Source of the DNA: Planctomycetaceae bacterium
Lineage (GTDB): Bacteria; Planctomycetota; Planctomycetia; Pirellulales; Pirellulaceae
NCBI GenBank assembly: GCA_012959465.1
Contig: DUDC01000271.1
Coordinates: 4,999-68,998 of the forward strand
Direction: 5' to 3'
DNA: 64,000 bases
Shown: piece after piece, positions 1-9,391 of the stretch
Layout: each line of letters opens with the position of its first letter
Position numbering within the stretch: the first letter of the stretch is position 1
The notes under the pieces: generated by a model
What the model was told of the DNA's origin: nothing
The model's input: the letters and a program-made list of their open reading frames with translations, nothing else
Databases searched by the model: none
Made by a program: the position numbers and the translations under genes

Positions 1-3000
1 ATGGGCACGTCTACTTGAGTGGCAGGTTGAAAAACTCCCGCGGTCAATTCCGCGAACCCGTCTCGATCAAAGTCGCCCAGACTTTGAAACTCGCCTAACC
101 GGCGCCACGCCGTATACGGCCCGCCGCGTACCGCTTCAACTCGTGTGCCACTTGGTGTAATTCGCGACAACAGTACGTCACCGAGACCGTCCCCGTCGAA
201 ATCGGCAAGCCGAAAGCCGGCGACACGTGTCGTGGTGGCCGTCACACGTGCAGCCGTCAGTGAAACGACGTCAATCGTCATTTGCTTGTTAGGTGCGCCG
301 CTTGAAACAATGACCAACTTAGGCACATTCTGGTGGTCGGGTTCCCAGAGTTCGGAACCAACGAAAATCCGACCGGCACCTCGGTGTTTTGCGACTAGAC
401 GACGATGATCGGCATAGTCCGAGAACGGTTTGTGCCAATTGGACAATAATGCGCCGTCTCGACCGGAGAGTACATCAACAAAGAACGCGTGTTGTGCCGT
501 GTGCCTCGATCGTTGACTGGCCGAGACGATCACCACTTCACGCACACCATCGCCGGTGATGTCCGGCAAGCCGAGCACTTTCTTAACCACCGCGGGCCCG
601 CGGTGGCATATTTCCCGCTCCTCTTCCCAGTACGGTTCTCCTGACGACGCGTCAATGACCGCGACCAAGAGCGGCCAAATCTCCGCATTCGTATCGCTCG
701 GCAGGACAATTTCCTGCCGCCCGTCTTGGTTCAAGTCGATCACCAAAGGCGCGTTGGGCAACAACTCGCCCTCTACCGGCGGGACACGACCGTGGCAGTA
801 CGAAACCGACCACTCCAACTGCCCTGTCGCCAACGCATAGCTTTGCAAACGAAGCGTACCCGCAAGCGAATTATGGATGGTCACGACCAATGCATGAACC
901 ACATCTCCGGCATGCGGATAGACGAATTCGACCGGCCGTATGGGCTCCTGGCCAAAATCCAAAACCGACTCATGCAGCACACCGCCGCCAATACGAAACA
1001 ACTTCCCCTGGCAGACAAGTGCTATCTCGATTTGATTATCAACGGTCACCAATTCGCATTGCGATGCGAACTTCACGGTAGTATGACCGGCTACACTTTG
1101 AACGATCGGCGCTGTACTCGGGGAAACTCCGGGAATATCGACTGGGTTCCAGATCTCCTTTCCATCCTGACCGCGAATTGCTTCCAGTCGCACACCCGCA
1201 CCATCGCGGAGAAAGAGCACAATGTCCTCGCGATCGTCGCCATCTAGTTTCGCAGCCAACGGCATCGCATCCAGCTCGGAAGCATCGTGAGTTCGAAACC
1301 ACAAGAAGGAACCGTCGGAACCGGATTGGGCCAACACGGGTGTGTCGCCGTGCCGAGACCATATCCAAACAAGGTCGCGGATATCGTCGCCATCCAAATC
1401 CGGTGCAGGTGACAGCAACATGGGCCGGCCCGGCACCGTCGCAGTCGCCCAATTCAATTCGCGCCACAAATCACTCTGTTCGTCGGTCAGGAGCAGAGGA
1501 GGTTGATCATTGTCAATCACCAATGACCAAAGTGCACGACCAGTACCGCCATGAATTCGTCGCAGCGTTGTTGTTCCAAACCGCCGTTCGAGAACGACCA
1601 GATCGTCGGCGGCTCCCCCCCGCACGACCTCAATATGGTCCAGTTCACCAAGAGCGATCGGTTGCCAGAGTTTCTGTGTCGACAAATCGACATGGTAGGT
1701 AGCTTCACTCCCCCGTTCCACACTTAGCAACGACGACTGGCTGAACTGACCTGGACCGGATAGGCGCAGGTCATAATCGCCTTCGAAGAGTCGAATAGGG
1801 TCTGTGGTTGGAATGCTGAAGAATGCCAGTTCACGGCTAGAATCGGGATGGAGGATTTCACCGCGGAGTGACCCGCCAGTCGACTCGAACCGAACGGTTC
1901 CCTGGTGAGATTCGATATATAAGCTGCGACCAATGACAAAAAAGAGGACCAACACAATCAACGCCGTGACGGCGACCGAAATGGCATGGATTGTCCGAAC
2001 GTGTATGCGACTTCGTCGAAGCAGTTGCTCTACGACTCCGATCGGCCGCGTTTGAATCGGTTCACCACGGAGAAATCGATCGAGATCATCGGCCAATTCC
2101 ACGGCGGTTTGGTAACGCTGATTCGGCTCCTTCTCCAAACACTTCAGGGTAATGGTATCCAGGTCACGAGGTAGGTTCGGATTCAACAATCGTGGAGGAG
2201 GTGGGTCGTTCTCTATGACTTGCAGCATCGTGTCGAACGGCGTTTCGGCATGAAAGGGCGGGTGGCCAACAAGCATTTCGTAGAGCATCGCGCCGATGGA
2301 GTAAACGTCGCTCGCTGGCCCCATTTGATCGCGCCGGCCGGCCGCCTGCTCTGGTGGCATGTAGCTGGGTGTGCCGAGTGCCTGGCCAGTCGCCGTAACG
2401 TCGGACTCGGCGCCCATCTCTTTGGCTAGTCCGAAATCGGTTATCTGCGGCATGCCGTTTTCGTCAAGCAGCACATTGGACGGCTTCAAGTCGCGGTGGA
2501 GAATGCCGCGATGATGCGCATAATCAATGGCGTGAGCGACTGTCGCGGCATGCTTCGCGGCCGTCTTGGCGGAAAGTGGCCCCTGGCGGATAACGTGAGA
2601 TAAGCTACGTCCCTCGATGTAGTCCATCGAGAAATAGTGCTGACCCTCGAATTCACCGACCTCATAAATCGTCACGATATTTGCGTGGCGAAGCTTGGCC
2701 GCAGCCTCCGCTTCGGTGCGAAAGCGCTCAACGTCGTCGTCACTCGCCAACTGACCGGCAAGGATCATCTTGAGGGCCACGACGCGATTGAGACTTGTCT
2801 GCCGAGCGCGATAGACGACCCCCATCCCTCCCCGAGCGATCTCTTCCAACAGGATGTAGTCGCCAAACTCACGACCGGACAACGGAGTGAGATCGTCAGC
2901 CGAGTCATCTCGACCGACGATGTTCGAATCTTCTGACGGTAGATCCGACGGTGAATTTCCACATCGCGAACAGACTCCGCCAGCCATTGGGGCGCCGCAA

Positions 3001-3026
3001 TTCGAACAAAGAGCGTTGTCAGTCAT
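1..3026 (-). CDS. Ser/Thr protein kinase with N-terminal zinc ribbon and C-terminal FG-GAP-like repeats (partial)
   Basis: A membrane-anchored Hanks-type kinase. Translation from the ATG at 3026 gives a zinc ribbon (Cys7, Cys10, Cys19, Cys22), then a complete kinase domain from about residue 50 with glycine loop ARGGMGVVYRA, ATP lysine in VALKMI, catalytic HRDLKPSN, DFG in ITDFGLAKE and GTPSYMPPEQA. One transmembrane helix follows (encoded about 1920-1990). The outside part has several calcium-type DxDGDxxxD repeats such as DLDGDDIRD, DLNQDGRQE, DITGDGVRE and DFDGDGLGD, as in FG-GAP/VCBS propellers. The reading frame is open to base 1, so the C-terminus lies outside the window. The architecture suggests a sensor with a periplasmic propeller and a cytoplasmic kinase; the ligand is unknown. 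All catalytic kinase residues are present, unlike the neighbour at 3172-4404. Confidence 0.9.
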   Translation of the reverse strand, partial: MTDNALCSNCGAPMAGGVCSRCGNSPSDLPSEDSNIVGRDDSADDLTPLSGREFGDYILLEEIARGGMGVVYRARQTSLNRVVALKMILAGQLASDDDVERFRTEAEAAAKLRHANIVTIYEVGEFEGQHYFSMDYIEGRSLSHVIRQGPLSAKTAAKHAATVAHAIDYAHHRGILHRDLKPSNVLLDENGMPQITDFGLAKEMGAESDVTATGQALGTPSYMPPEQAAGRRDQMGPASDVYSIGAMLYEMLVGHPPFHAETPFDTMLQVIENDPPPPRLLNPNLPRDLDTITLKCLEKEPNQRYQTAVELADDLDRFLRGEPIQTRPIGVVEQLLRRSRIHVRTIHAISVAVTALIVLVLFFVIGRSLYIESHQGTVRFESTGGSLRGEILHPDSSRELAFFSIPTTDPIRLFEGDYDLRLSGPGQFSQSSLLSVERGSEATYHVDLSTQKLWQPIALGELDHIEVVRGGAADDLVVLERRFGTTTLRRIHGGTGRALWSLVIDNDQPPLLLTDEQSDLWRELNWATATVPGRPMLLSPAPDLDGDDIRDLVWIWSRHGDTPVLAQSGSDGSFLWFRTHDASELDAMPLAAKLDGDDREDIVLFLRDGAGVRLEAIRGQDGKEIWNPVDIPGVSPSTAPIVQSVAGHTTVKFASQCELVTVDNQIEIALVCQGKLFRIGGGVLHESVLDFGQEPIRPVEFVYPHAGDVVHALVVTIHNSLAGTLRLQSYALATGQLEWSVSYCHGRVPPVEGELLPNAPLVIDLNQDGRQEIVLPSDTNAEIWPLLVAVIDASSGEPYWEEEREICHRGPAVVKKVLGLPDITGDGVREVVIVSASQRSRHTAQHAFFVDVLSGRDGALLSNWHKPFSDYADHRRLVAKHRGAGRIFVGSELWEPDHQNVPKLVIVSSGAPNKQMTIDVVSLTAARVTATTTRVAGFRLADFDGDGLGDVLLSRITPSGTRVEAVRGGPYTAWRRLGEFQSLGDFDRDGFAELTAGVFQPATQVDVP

Positions 3027-3171
3027 CGACAGCTCAACTTTGTAGGAGTTCAAAACTAAACAAACGTGTCATTTTAATTCACGCCGTGGCCATTGACACA
3101 GTGCCAAAAAACGTGCAATTCCACCGACCCTGTGCTGGTGGATTGGGGGTTAGCAACTACCTGCACTTGGT

Positions 3172-4404
3172 TTAATCCGCATCGAGATTATCGAAAGTAC
3201 CGATGCGATCCAGTTCGCTCAGTAGATCAGCCGGCGTTTCGAATCGGTCCTCAGGTCGTTTGGCGAGCATTTGCATGACAACGTCCTGAAATCTCTCATT
3301 GATCGACAGCTGATACTCCTTGGGTTTCGGCGGTTCGTCCTGTCGTACCATACGTATCAGGTCAGGCAACGAAGTGCTTTCAAACGGCGTCTGTCCAGTG
3401 AGCAGTGCGTAGAGCGTGGCGCCCAGTCCATAGATGTCACTGCGATGATCGACACCTTCTGGACCCCGAGTTCGCTCGGGCGACATGTACGGTACATCAC
3501 CGATGATCTGACCTGGCTGAGTCACTTGTCTGGACAAGGTTCCTTCCATCGCCTTGGCCAGCATCAAGTCGCCCAACAAACACGCCTTGTCCCTATGCCG
3601 ACGTAGAATGTTGGCTGGCGTAACATTGCGATGAATGATTTTTCTCTGGTGAGCTTCGAGCAATGCTCGGCCGATGTGAACGGCGACGCGGAACACTTCT
3701 CGCCAATCCAGCATTCCTTCGATGCCAATCCGTTGAATGACCTTGGTCAAGTCCTCGCCGTCTACGAATTCCATCGCGGCCCAGCAATAGGGTCCGTTCT
3801 TGCCGGCACCGTAGAGTTGGATGATGTGAGGATTCCGCACACCGATCATCGTATTCATCGCCCGCACGAAACGGTCTTTCTGTTCCTCTTGATGACTGGA
3901 GTCGGGAGTCAACACTTTGACAGCGGCAACTCGATCATGCTCTGTGTCGTGGGCCTTGAAGATCATCCCTGTCTCGCCTGCTGCGATGATCGCATCCAAA
4001 CGGAAATGGGAGAGCGACTTGCCGACCAGCTGTTGTAGTGGCACGACTGCGGGTTGCGGCTGCGGCCGGCCGAAGGCCTGATCTCCGACCACCGTGTTCG
4101 ATTCTTGGTGCGTGTCGAGCTGATATCGGAGCTGAGTGTCGCCAACGGCAAAGACGTCACCCGGTTGCAATTCGTACCGAGTGACTTTCTCGCCAGCAAC
4201 CAGTGTCCCGGACGAACTTCCGTTATCCATCAACAGAGTCTTGCCGCCATCTACCTGTACTTGGCAGTGGACTCGAGACATTCGTGGATCATTAATTTGC
4301 GTATCACTTGCTTGTCCGCGACCGATCACGATTGTCTGACCATCGTCTAACGAAAACACGCGGCCTGTCTCAGGCCCGGCAATCAAGACGAGTTGGCGTT
4401 TCAT
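3172..4404 (-). CDS. FHA domain plus degenerate Ser/Thr kinase domain protein (likely pseudokinase)
   Basis: 410 residues. An FHA phosphopeptide-binding domain occupies about residues 1-100 (IGRGQASDTQ, MSRVHCQV, DNGSSSGT). A kinase-fold domain follows at about 135-395. It keeps the ATP lysine (AAVKVL) and the APE-like segment (YMSPERT). The catalytic loop reads HRNVTPANIL, so the HRD aspartate is Asn260, and the DFG motif reads GDLM. In protein kinases loss of the HRD aspartate normally abolishes or strongly reduces phosphotransfer, so I infer a pseudokinase or phospho-dependent scaffold. It ends about 145 bp upstream of the active kinase gene on the same strand, which suggests the two work together, with the FHA domain reading phosphothreonines. 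Start is the ATG at 4404; no stronger alternative was seen. Confidence 0.92.
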   Translation of the reverse strand: MKRQLVLIAGPETGRVFSLDDGQTIVIGRGQASDTQINDPRMSRVHCQVQVDGGKTLLMDNGSSSGTLVAGEKVTRYELQPGDVFAVGDTQLRYQLDTHQESNTVVGDQAFGRPQPQPAVVPLQQLVGKSLSHFRLDAIIAAGETGMIFKAHDTEHDRVAAVKVLTPDSSHQEEQKDRFVRAMNTMIGVRNPHIIQLYGAGKNGPYCWAAMEFVDGEDLTKVIQRIGIEGMLDWREVFRVAVHIGRALLEAHQRKIIHRNVTPANILRRHRDKACLLGDLMLAKAMEGTLSRQVTQPGQIIGDVPYMSPERTRGPEGVDHRSDIYGLGATLYALLTGQTPFESTSLPDLIRMVRQDEPPKPKEYQLSINERFQDVVMQMLAKRPEDRFETPADLLSELDRIGTFDNLDAD

Positions 4405-4601
4405 CAGCAGTTCTCCGTAAGTTGATCGTTGGTCAAATAGTGGACAAGATCAGCTTCACCAGCCGCGCAACTCGGCCGACGGCCAAGCCACCCGCCTATG
4501 AATACACGTGACGATAGCAAGATGGGGCGATTTGATGAGTTATTTTGGCCGATTCTTGACGCCAACGGACGAGCTACAACGCGGCCAAGCTGGCCCAGCG
4601 A

Positions 4602-4952
4602 TCAGGTCGCCGATGGAACTGAACGCTTGCGTAACCGACGTGTCAGCTTGAAAATCAGCAGGGCAGCCAGCACCAACCAACCGGTAAGATAGGCTCCCCA
4701 GAATAAATCATATACCAGTGATCGGTGGAATAACATTCCCGAGGTGACATCTCACCCAAACCGATCACCAAGATTACAGCCGCCATGATCCCCGAGACAA
4801 CCACGGACAGTACATCATCCCGAGAGAACAAAAATTGCCAGACCGGACCAGCACATCAGATAAAGCGGAGAAAATTCCGATACCGCGTCGCTAGGCGGAA
4901 CCCACCGCAAACGACGAATCCAGCGTGGTTCTGGACGGACTTTGGAGGACAA
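4602..4952 (-). pseudogene. Decayed small multi-pass membrane protein
   Basis: Within the 700-bp gap between the FHA gene and the toroid gene, three consecutive minus-strand frames each encode a hydrophobic stretch that would join end to end: 4952 to about 4820 (ending FVLSG, stop), then a middle segment with SVVVSGIMAAVILVIG, then 4736-4602 encoding 44 residues with LTGWLVLAALLIFKL and a basic tail. Each segment stops where the next frame takes over. This is what a three-helix membrane protein with two frameshifts looks like. No family was recognised. The last segment could instead be a free-standing small protein starting at the ATG at 4736. The rest of 4405-5107 shows nothing I can name. 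Confidence 0.35.
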
Positions 4953-5107
4953 CTATATCTTTTCATTGGTACACGAAAGGGTGGAACGCTCCGTCGTTGT
5001 CGGGGTCAGGCGTTGCCATGATCTGGATTATAACCACACTGCGCTCCAAGAGCTGCCAGCTGGTGTGGTACATCTAATTGGTTATCCAGCTCGTCTCGCG
5101 GGCGGGG

Positions 5108-6202
5108 TCACTCTGCCGTTGCCATCGGCCAGCCGGGAAGACGATCGCACGCTTGCAATGCCAATACCGCGAAAGCGCTACCATAGTTAGAAAGGTAATG
5201 GTAATTGTCTACGGTTGGTGACCGCGTGAACCACTTGCCACTCGATCGCTGATTCTCAAGGATCCACACAATCCCTTTCTTCAATTGGGGGTCGCTGATC
5301 GACCGACCCAATTCACGCGCTACCACGATCGCGAAACCAGTGGCGTACGCGTCACTCGTCTTCGTGTCATGCGGCTTACCGTCTTTGCGGACAAACTCAT
5401 CCCAGTCCGCAAACAATGCCGCAGTTGACCATCCGCCATCCGGCAGTTGACGCGAGAGCAGATCGCGTAACGTCTTGTTTCGTTCGTCGGCATCATTCAA
5501 ACCGTCGATTCGCAGCGATGCCCAGGCGACCATCGCTCGGTGATGAAGTGATTTGGATGGATTCCTGGCCAGGAAAGCACGTATCTTGACTAGGCCTCTC
5601 TGTGCCGCCTCGGTCTCCTCGTACTTGTCTGGAGCCAGGCCTACTGCCAATGCCGCCAGCGTAACACCGTAGTGCTCGTCGACCTCCATCGGCGGCCAAC
5701 CACACATCGGCCAATTCCACCCGCCGTCGTCGCGTTGCAATGTCCACATCAGATCGAGTGCCTTGCGAGTGGTCACGTCCAGCTTGCCGGTGGTTTGCAG
5801 ATCATTGAATGTCAAACCGACAGCAACCACCACTGACTGCACCGGACTCGGCGGCGCTTTCGCCCACCGCTTCTCGACGTGTTCTTCAAAAAACTGCCTC
5901 ACCTCACCGGAATCCTTCAGTGCTGTGGCGAGAGCCGGTCTGGCAATGAGGTATCCCAAGTTCGTATGGCAGGTCACGCATTTGCGGGACTTCTGCCAGT
6001 ACAACGAGGCCGTATCGAGATAACGAGCCGCTTGTTCGGCTGAGAATTTTGTCGCTAGCGGTTCATCCGGCGAGATCTTGCCAGGATTGGCCACGGTTGC
6101 CAGCGTTACGATTTGATCGTCAGACCAACCGACCGCACCATAAAGAAGGGTGATGGCAGCGGCAGAAAATAGCTTGACTGAGAGCCGATTCACATGCAAC
6201 AT
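5108..6202 (-). CDS. Secreted squalene-cyclase/prenyltransferase-type toroid protein with one CxxCH haem motif
   Basis: 364 residues from the ATG at 6202, which has a strong GGAGGTGA ribosome site; the open frame extends further upstream but without support. An N-terminal signal peptide (about 1-27) is followed by CVTCH at residues 75-79, a c-type haem attachment motif. The rest is an alpha-alpha toroid of the terpenoid cyclase/prenyltransferase fold with QW-like motifs LQRDDGGW (about 155) and RQLPDGGW. The catalytic DxDD motif of true squalene-hopene cyclases was not seen, so an enzymatic cyclase role is unlikely. This family is common in planctomycetes and is usually of unknown function. 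The much larger protein at 50150-54583 combines the same two elements. Confidence 0.83.
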   Translation of the reverse strand: MLHVNRLSVKLFSAAAITLLYGAVGWSDDQIVTLATVANPGKISPDEPLATKFSAEQAARYLDTASLYWQKSRKCVTCHTNLGYLIARPALATALKDSGEVRQFFEEHVEKRWAKAPPSPVQSVVVAVGLTFNDLQTTGKLDVTTRKALDLMWTLQRDDGGWNWPMCGWPPMEVDEHYGVTLAALAVGLAPDKYEETEAAQRGLVKIRAFLARNPSKSLHHRAMVAWASLRIDGLNDADERNKTLRDLLSRQLPDGGWSTAALFADWDEFVRKDGKPHDTKTSDAYATGFAIVVARELGRSISDPQLKKGIVWILENQRSSGKWFTRSPTVDNYHYLSNYGSAFAVLALQACDRLPGWPMATAE

Positions 6203-6348
6203 CGTTGTCACCTCCGCTTCAAAATTGAGGTCAGTGGCCAGATTCGATCCGCCGATCACGGCATATTGGAAAACACTATTTAACGACACTACCAAAATCA
6301 ACAACCGGAATGAACCGTTGCCAGCCGAATTGGGCGTACACCAGCCTC

Positions 6349-6414
6349 TTCGTGCGTGTCTTGGTGTGAGAAAATGATTGGTAATCACACAAAGGCACGA
6401 AGACACAAAGGAGG
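6349..6414. repeat. Imperfect hairpin with CACAAAGGCACGAAG-type repeat
   Basis: Between the genes ending at 6449 and starting at 6202. The right arm holds the word CACAAAGGCACGAAG (from about 6388) followed by ACACAAAGG. The left arm from 6349 is an imperfect reverse complement (CTTCGTGC...GGTGTGA). The same word recurs inverted at 33266-33293, so this is a dispersed intergenic repeat rather than a unique site. Confidence 0.45.
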
Positions 6415-6448
6415 TGCGCCTACAAATTTGCATGTCGGTGTACGGACT

Positions 6449-7027
6449 TCAATCAACGAGCTTGACGAGCATGTCGGCTACATTGCGTCCAAGACGTTCC
6501 ACACTCGCCTGTCGCTTCTCGTCCGTCATTCGACCATCGCTGTCGAAGGCCTCGAACGCTCTGGGAACGGCGATCTGATCAGGCAACACGATGACGCCGA
6601 TGCTGCTGAGAATCGATCGCACGTGAACGAGTCCCCGCAATCCGCCGAGTGCACCGGGCGATGCTGCCATCAATGCGGCAACCTTTCCACGGTAAGCAGC
6701 CAGTGGCGATTCGCCCTCTTCGGCCCGCGATACCCAGTCGATGGTATTTTTAAGCAGAGGGGTGATCGAACTGTTGTACTCTGGACAGGCGAGTAGCAAA
6801 CCGTCGTGCTCCATGAATGCCCGCTTTAGCTTCGTTGCGTTCTCGGGCGTTCCGTTCTCGGCTTCCAGGTCTTGATCGAACAATGGTAAGGGGAACTCAC
6901 GAAGGTCCAGGATCGTGACCTCGGTCCCGGCGGCCCGAGCCCCACTGGCGGCAATCCGCACCAATTTGGCATTAAAAGAATCTTTCCTGGCACTGCCGGC
7001 AAACGCAAGGATCTTGGGGTGCGTCAT
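6449..7027 (-). CDS. NAD(P)H-dependent FMN reductase
   Basis: 192 residues, flavodoxin-like fold. The N-terminus ILAFAGSARKDSFNAKL holds the FMN phosphate-binding loop, and CPEYNSSITPLLKNTIDW is the characteristic PEYN motif of the NADPH-dependent FMN reductase family (as in YieF/ChrR). Expected to be a cytoplasmic quinone or flavin reductase. Start is the ATG at 7027, with AGGA six bases upstream; a TTG one codon earlier is less likely. Single gene with no evident operon partner. Confidence 0.92.
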   Translation of the reverse strand: MTHPKILAFAGSARKDSFNAKLVRIAASGARAAGTEVTILDLREFPLPLFDQDLEAENGTPENATKLKRAFMEHDGLLLACPEYNSSITPLLKNTIDWVSRAEEGESPLAAYRGKVAALMAASPGALGGLRGLVHVRSILSSIGVIVLPDQIAVPRAFEAFDSDGRMTDEKRQASVERLGRNVADMLVKLVD

Positions 7028-7457
7028 CAAATCCTCATGATTTAGACCTTAGGCGGGCATAGAATCCTCTTGTTTTCACCCGCATTCCAGCCGAAGCCAA
7101 GGGGTGTCGCACATTTTTTCGGGCGTCGTGGCTCAAGAGTGCCCCTTTTCTGTTGTTGTGCGCATGCGGAGACTTCGAACGAACAAGGAGATGTTCTCCC
7201 GGGCACCTGCACATTCAAGTGAATTGACTCGCCGTCATTTTGGATTCGTTGTTTTGGTGAGAACAATTCGGTAATGTAACTGATCCTTGAACAACATCGT
7301 TTCGGGACCTAGCCATTGCGTGTTCACAATAAGAGCACCGAACGAGGCGCCGTCAATGATCAGTCAATATCGACGTGAATATGCGATAATATCGTTCCTC
7401 ACACTGTTCGCAGTTTTGTTGCGCACACCGTCCATCCGGGCATTTTGAGTGGAGATA
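7028..7457. other. Intergenic region between divergent genes
   Basis: 430 bp between the flavin reductase (minus) and the CoA-transferase pair (plus). It must contain both promoters, but no convincing paired -35/-10 was picked. The minus-strand 74-codon frame at 7042-7266 resembles no known protein and is not called. Confidence 0.6.
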
Positions 7458-8459
7458 ATGCTAGACCCAACACGACAGCAGCCGATCGGCCCACTCTTCA
7501 CATCGCCGGACTGCGACTCGGCCCGTGAGTACTTTCGCGGCAAGCCTAAGGGCATGGTCGACAAAGTGATGTCGGTCAACGATGCGGTGTCCCGTTTCGT
7601 CAGTGACAATGACTACCTGGCATCCGGTGGATTTGGCTGCGATCGCATCCCCTCGGCTGTCATGCACGAAATCGTTCGCCAAAAGAAACAAAATCTCGGA
7701 CTCGCCGGCCACACGGCCACGCACGATTTTCAAATCCTTTGTGCCGGGAACTTGACTGGAAGAGGACAATTACTCGACCGCGTCGATTCAGCGTACATCG
7801 TGGGACTCGAGGCGCGAGGATTGTCTCCCCATGCGCGACGAGTGATGGAGCTGGGGGACGTTGCGGTTTGCGAATGGACCAACTACACTCTCGCGTTGCG
7901 TTTTCAAGCGGCGGCGATGGGGGTACCGTTTTTGCCCGCGCGTTCCATGGCTGGCACGGACACTTTTCACCACAGCGCATCCGCCCAGATCACCTGCCCC
8001 TTTAGCGGTGACTCGCTTGTCGCCATCCCCGCCTTGTGGCCCGATGTTGCAGCGATTCACGTGCATGAAGCTGACCGTTTCGGCAACTGTCGAATCCGCG
8101 GCACATCGGTCACCGATTGGCATGTTGCACGCGCCGCAAAGAAACTAATCATCACCTGCGAACGGCTCATCGAGAACGATGAAATCCGTCGCGACCCGAC
8201 ATCGACCGTGATCCCCTTTTACTGTGTTGACGCTGTCTGCCTGGTCCCATTCGGAAGTTATCCTGGCAACATGCCCTACGAGTATTTTTCGGACGAAGAT
8301 CATCTGCGTCTGTGGCTCACGGCCGAGGCCGATCCGGCAGCTCATCTAGAGTTTCTCGACCGGTTCATATTCGGTCTGGGTGATTTCTCCGAATACCTGG
8401 AGGCGTGTGGCGGTTCACGACGAATGCAGGAATTGCGGAACGAGGAATTGATGGAGTAA
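7458..8459 (+). CDS. CoA-transferase family I, alpha subunit (glutaconate CoA-transferase A-like)
   Basis: 333 residues. Family features include the glycine-rich LASGGFGCDRIPSAV near the N-terminus, GLAGHTATHDF, and PDVAAIHVHEADRFGNCRI, the conserved block of GctA-like alpha subunits. With the next gene it should form a heteromeric enzyme that moves CoA between carboxylic acids in the cytoplasm; the substrate cannot be read from sequence. IpdA-type steroid-ring hydrolases are relatives, so that function is an alternative. The ATG at 7458 is chosen with GGAG just upstream; a GTG three codons earlier is possible. The stop overlaps the next start (TAATG). Confidence 0.88.
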   Translation: MLDPTRQQPIGPLFTSPDCDSAREYFRGKPKGMVDKVMSVNDAVSRFVSDNDYLASGGFGCDRIPSAVMHEIVRQKKQNLGLAGHTATHDFQILCAGNLTGRGQLLDRVDSAYIVGLEARGLSPHARRVMELGDVAVCEWTNYTLALRFQAAAMGVPFLPARSMAGTDTFHHSASAQITCPFSGDSLVAIPALWPDVAAIHVHEADRFGNCRIRGTSVTDWHVARAAKKLIITCERLIENDEIRRDPTSTVIPFYCVDAVCLVPFGSYPGNMPYEYFSDEDHLRLWLTAEADPAAHLEFLDRFIFGLGDFSEYLEACGGSRRMQELRNEELME

Positions 8460-9238
8460 TGCAAATGGCAGAATTCAATTCGATGGAGATGATGATCTGT
8501 GCTGCGTCGCGACTGCTCGATGATGGTGCCATGGTGGTGGTCGGCACCGGTGCGCCATGTGCAGCCGCCATGCTGGCTCAGAAAACGACTGCACCCAATT
8601 TAACATTGATGTTCGAGGCGGGCGGCGTGGGCCCCCTCTTGCCAAGAATGCCGATCAGCGTCGGCGATTCCCGCACTTTCTATCGTGGACTCATGGCCAC
8701 AAGTATGGGCGACGTGATGGAGACGTGCCAGCGAGGACTTGTCGACTACACGTTTCTCGGCGGAGCTCAAATCGACATGTACGGCAATCTGAACTCGACG
8801 CGTATTGGCAGCGACCACCAAAAACCTTCGGTTCGTCTTCCTGGCAGTGGCGGGGCCAACGATTTGGCGTCCTTTTGTTGGCGAGTTTTGGTCATCACGC
8901 CACATGACCGGCGGCGGTTTGCCAAACGTGTAGACTTCATCACCACGCCCGGTTTTCTGGACGGACCAGGTGCGCGCGAAAAAGCCGGTCTACCTCCCGG
9001 GACAGGACCTCACAAAGTCATCACAAACCTCGCCGTCATGGGATACGAAGAGAAATCAAAACGAATGCAGGTCGAATCGCTACATCCCAATGTCACATTG
9101 GACGAAGTTCGCGACAACACGGGTTTTGAGCTGCTGCTAAAGGATCCATTGGAGCGAACGCCGACACCGACCGATGAGCAATTGCGCGTGCTGCGGGAGG
9201 AGGTCGATTCGGAACGCTACATTATCGGTCGCAAATAG
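8459..9238 (+). CDS. CoA-transferase family I, beta subunit (glutaconate CoA-transferase B-like)
   Basis: 259 residues. Its blocks VVVGTGAPCAAAMLA, LMFEAGGVGP, FLGGAQIDMYGNLNST and RLPGSGGANDLAS follow the GctB layout closely. By position the Glu of FEAG (about residue 53) corresponds to the catalytic glutamate that forms the glutamyl-CoA intermediate in GctB, so activity is expected. The ATG overlaps the alpha-subunit stop codon, so the two are translationally coupled and made in equal amounts. No dehydratase, decarboxylase or acyl-CoA dehydrogenase gene lies next to the pair to reveal the pathway. Confidence 0.88.
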   Translation: MQMAEFNSMEMMICAASRLLDDGAMVVVGTGAPCAAAMLAQKTTAPNLTLMFEAGGVGPLLPRMPISVGDSRTFYRGLMATSMGDVMETCQRGLVDYTFLGGAQIDMYGNLNSTRIGSDHQKPSVRLPGSGGANDLASFCWRVLVITPHDRRRFAKRVDFITTPGFLDGPGAREKAGLPPGTGPHKVITNLAVMGYEEKSKRMQVESLHPNVTLDEVRDNTGFELLLKDPLERTPTPTDEQLRVLREEVDSERYIIGRK

Positions 9239-9294
9239 CCAACTCGGCAATCGACTCAACAGCTCCGATAACTATCAAGGCTAGAACCGTGTGG

Positions 9295-9300
9295 TATACT
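9295..9300 (+). promoter_or_regulatory. Possible -10 box TATACT upstream of the FG-GAP gene
   Basis: TATACT lies about 92 bases before the GTG at 9392. The hexamer 17 bases further upstream (CTATCA) is a poor -35, so this is weak support for a promoter. Confidence 0.25.
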
Positions 9301-9391
9301 TAACGAAACGTGACTTGGCCGGTCTCCGATCGTGCTATTTCACGGTAAATTTACTAACAGTAGACGCCCTAGTTTGTCGGAGTCGGAGAAA

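Noticed and set aside
5108-6202. Functional squalene-hopene cyclase
   Set aside because: Secreted, half the usual length, carries a haem motif and lacks the DxDD catalytic motif.
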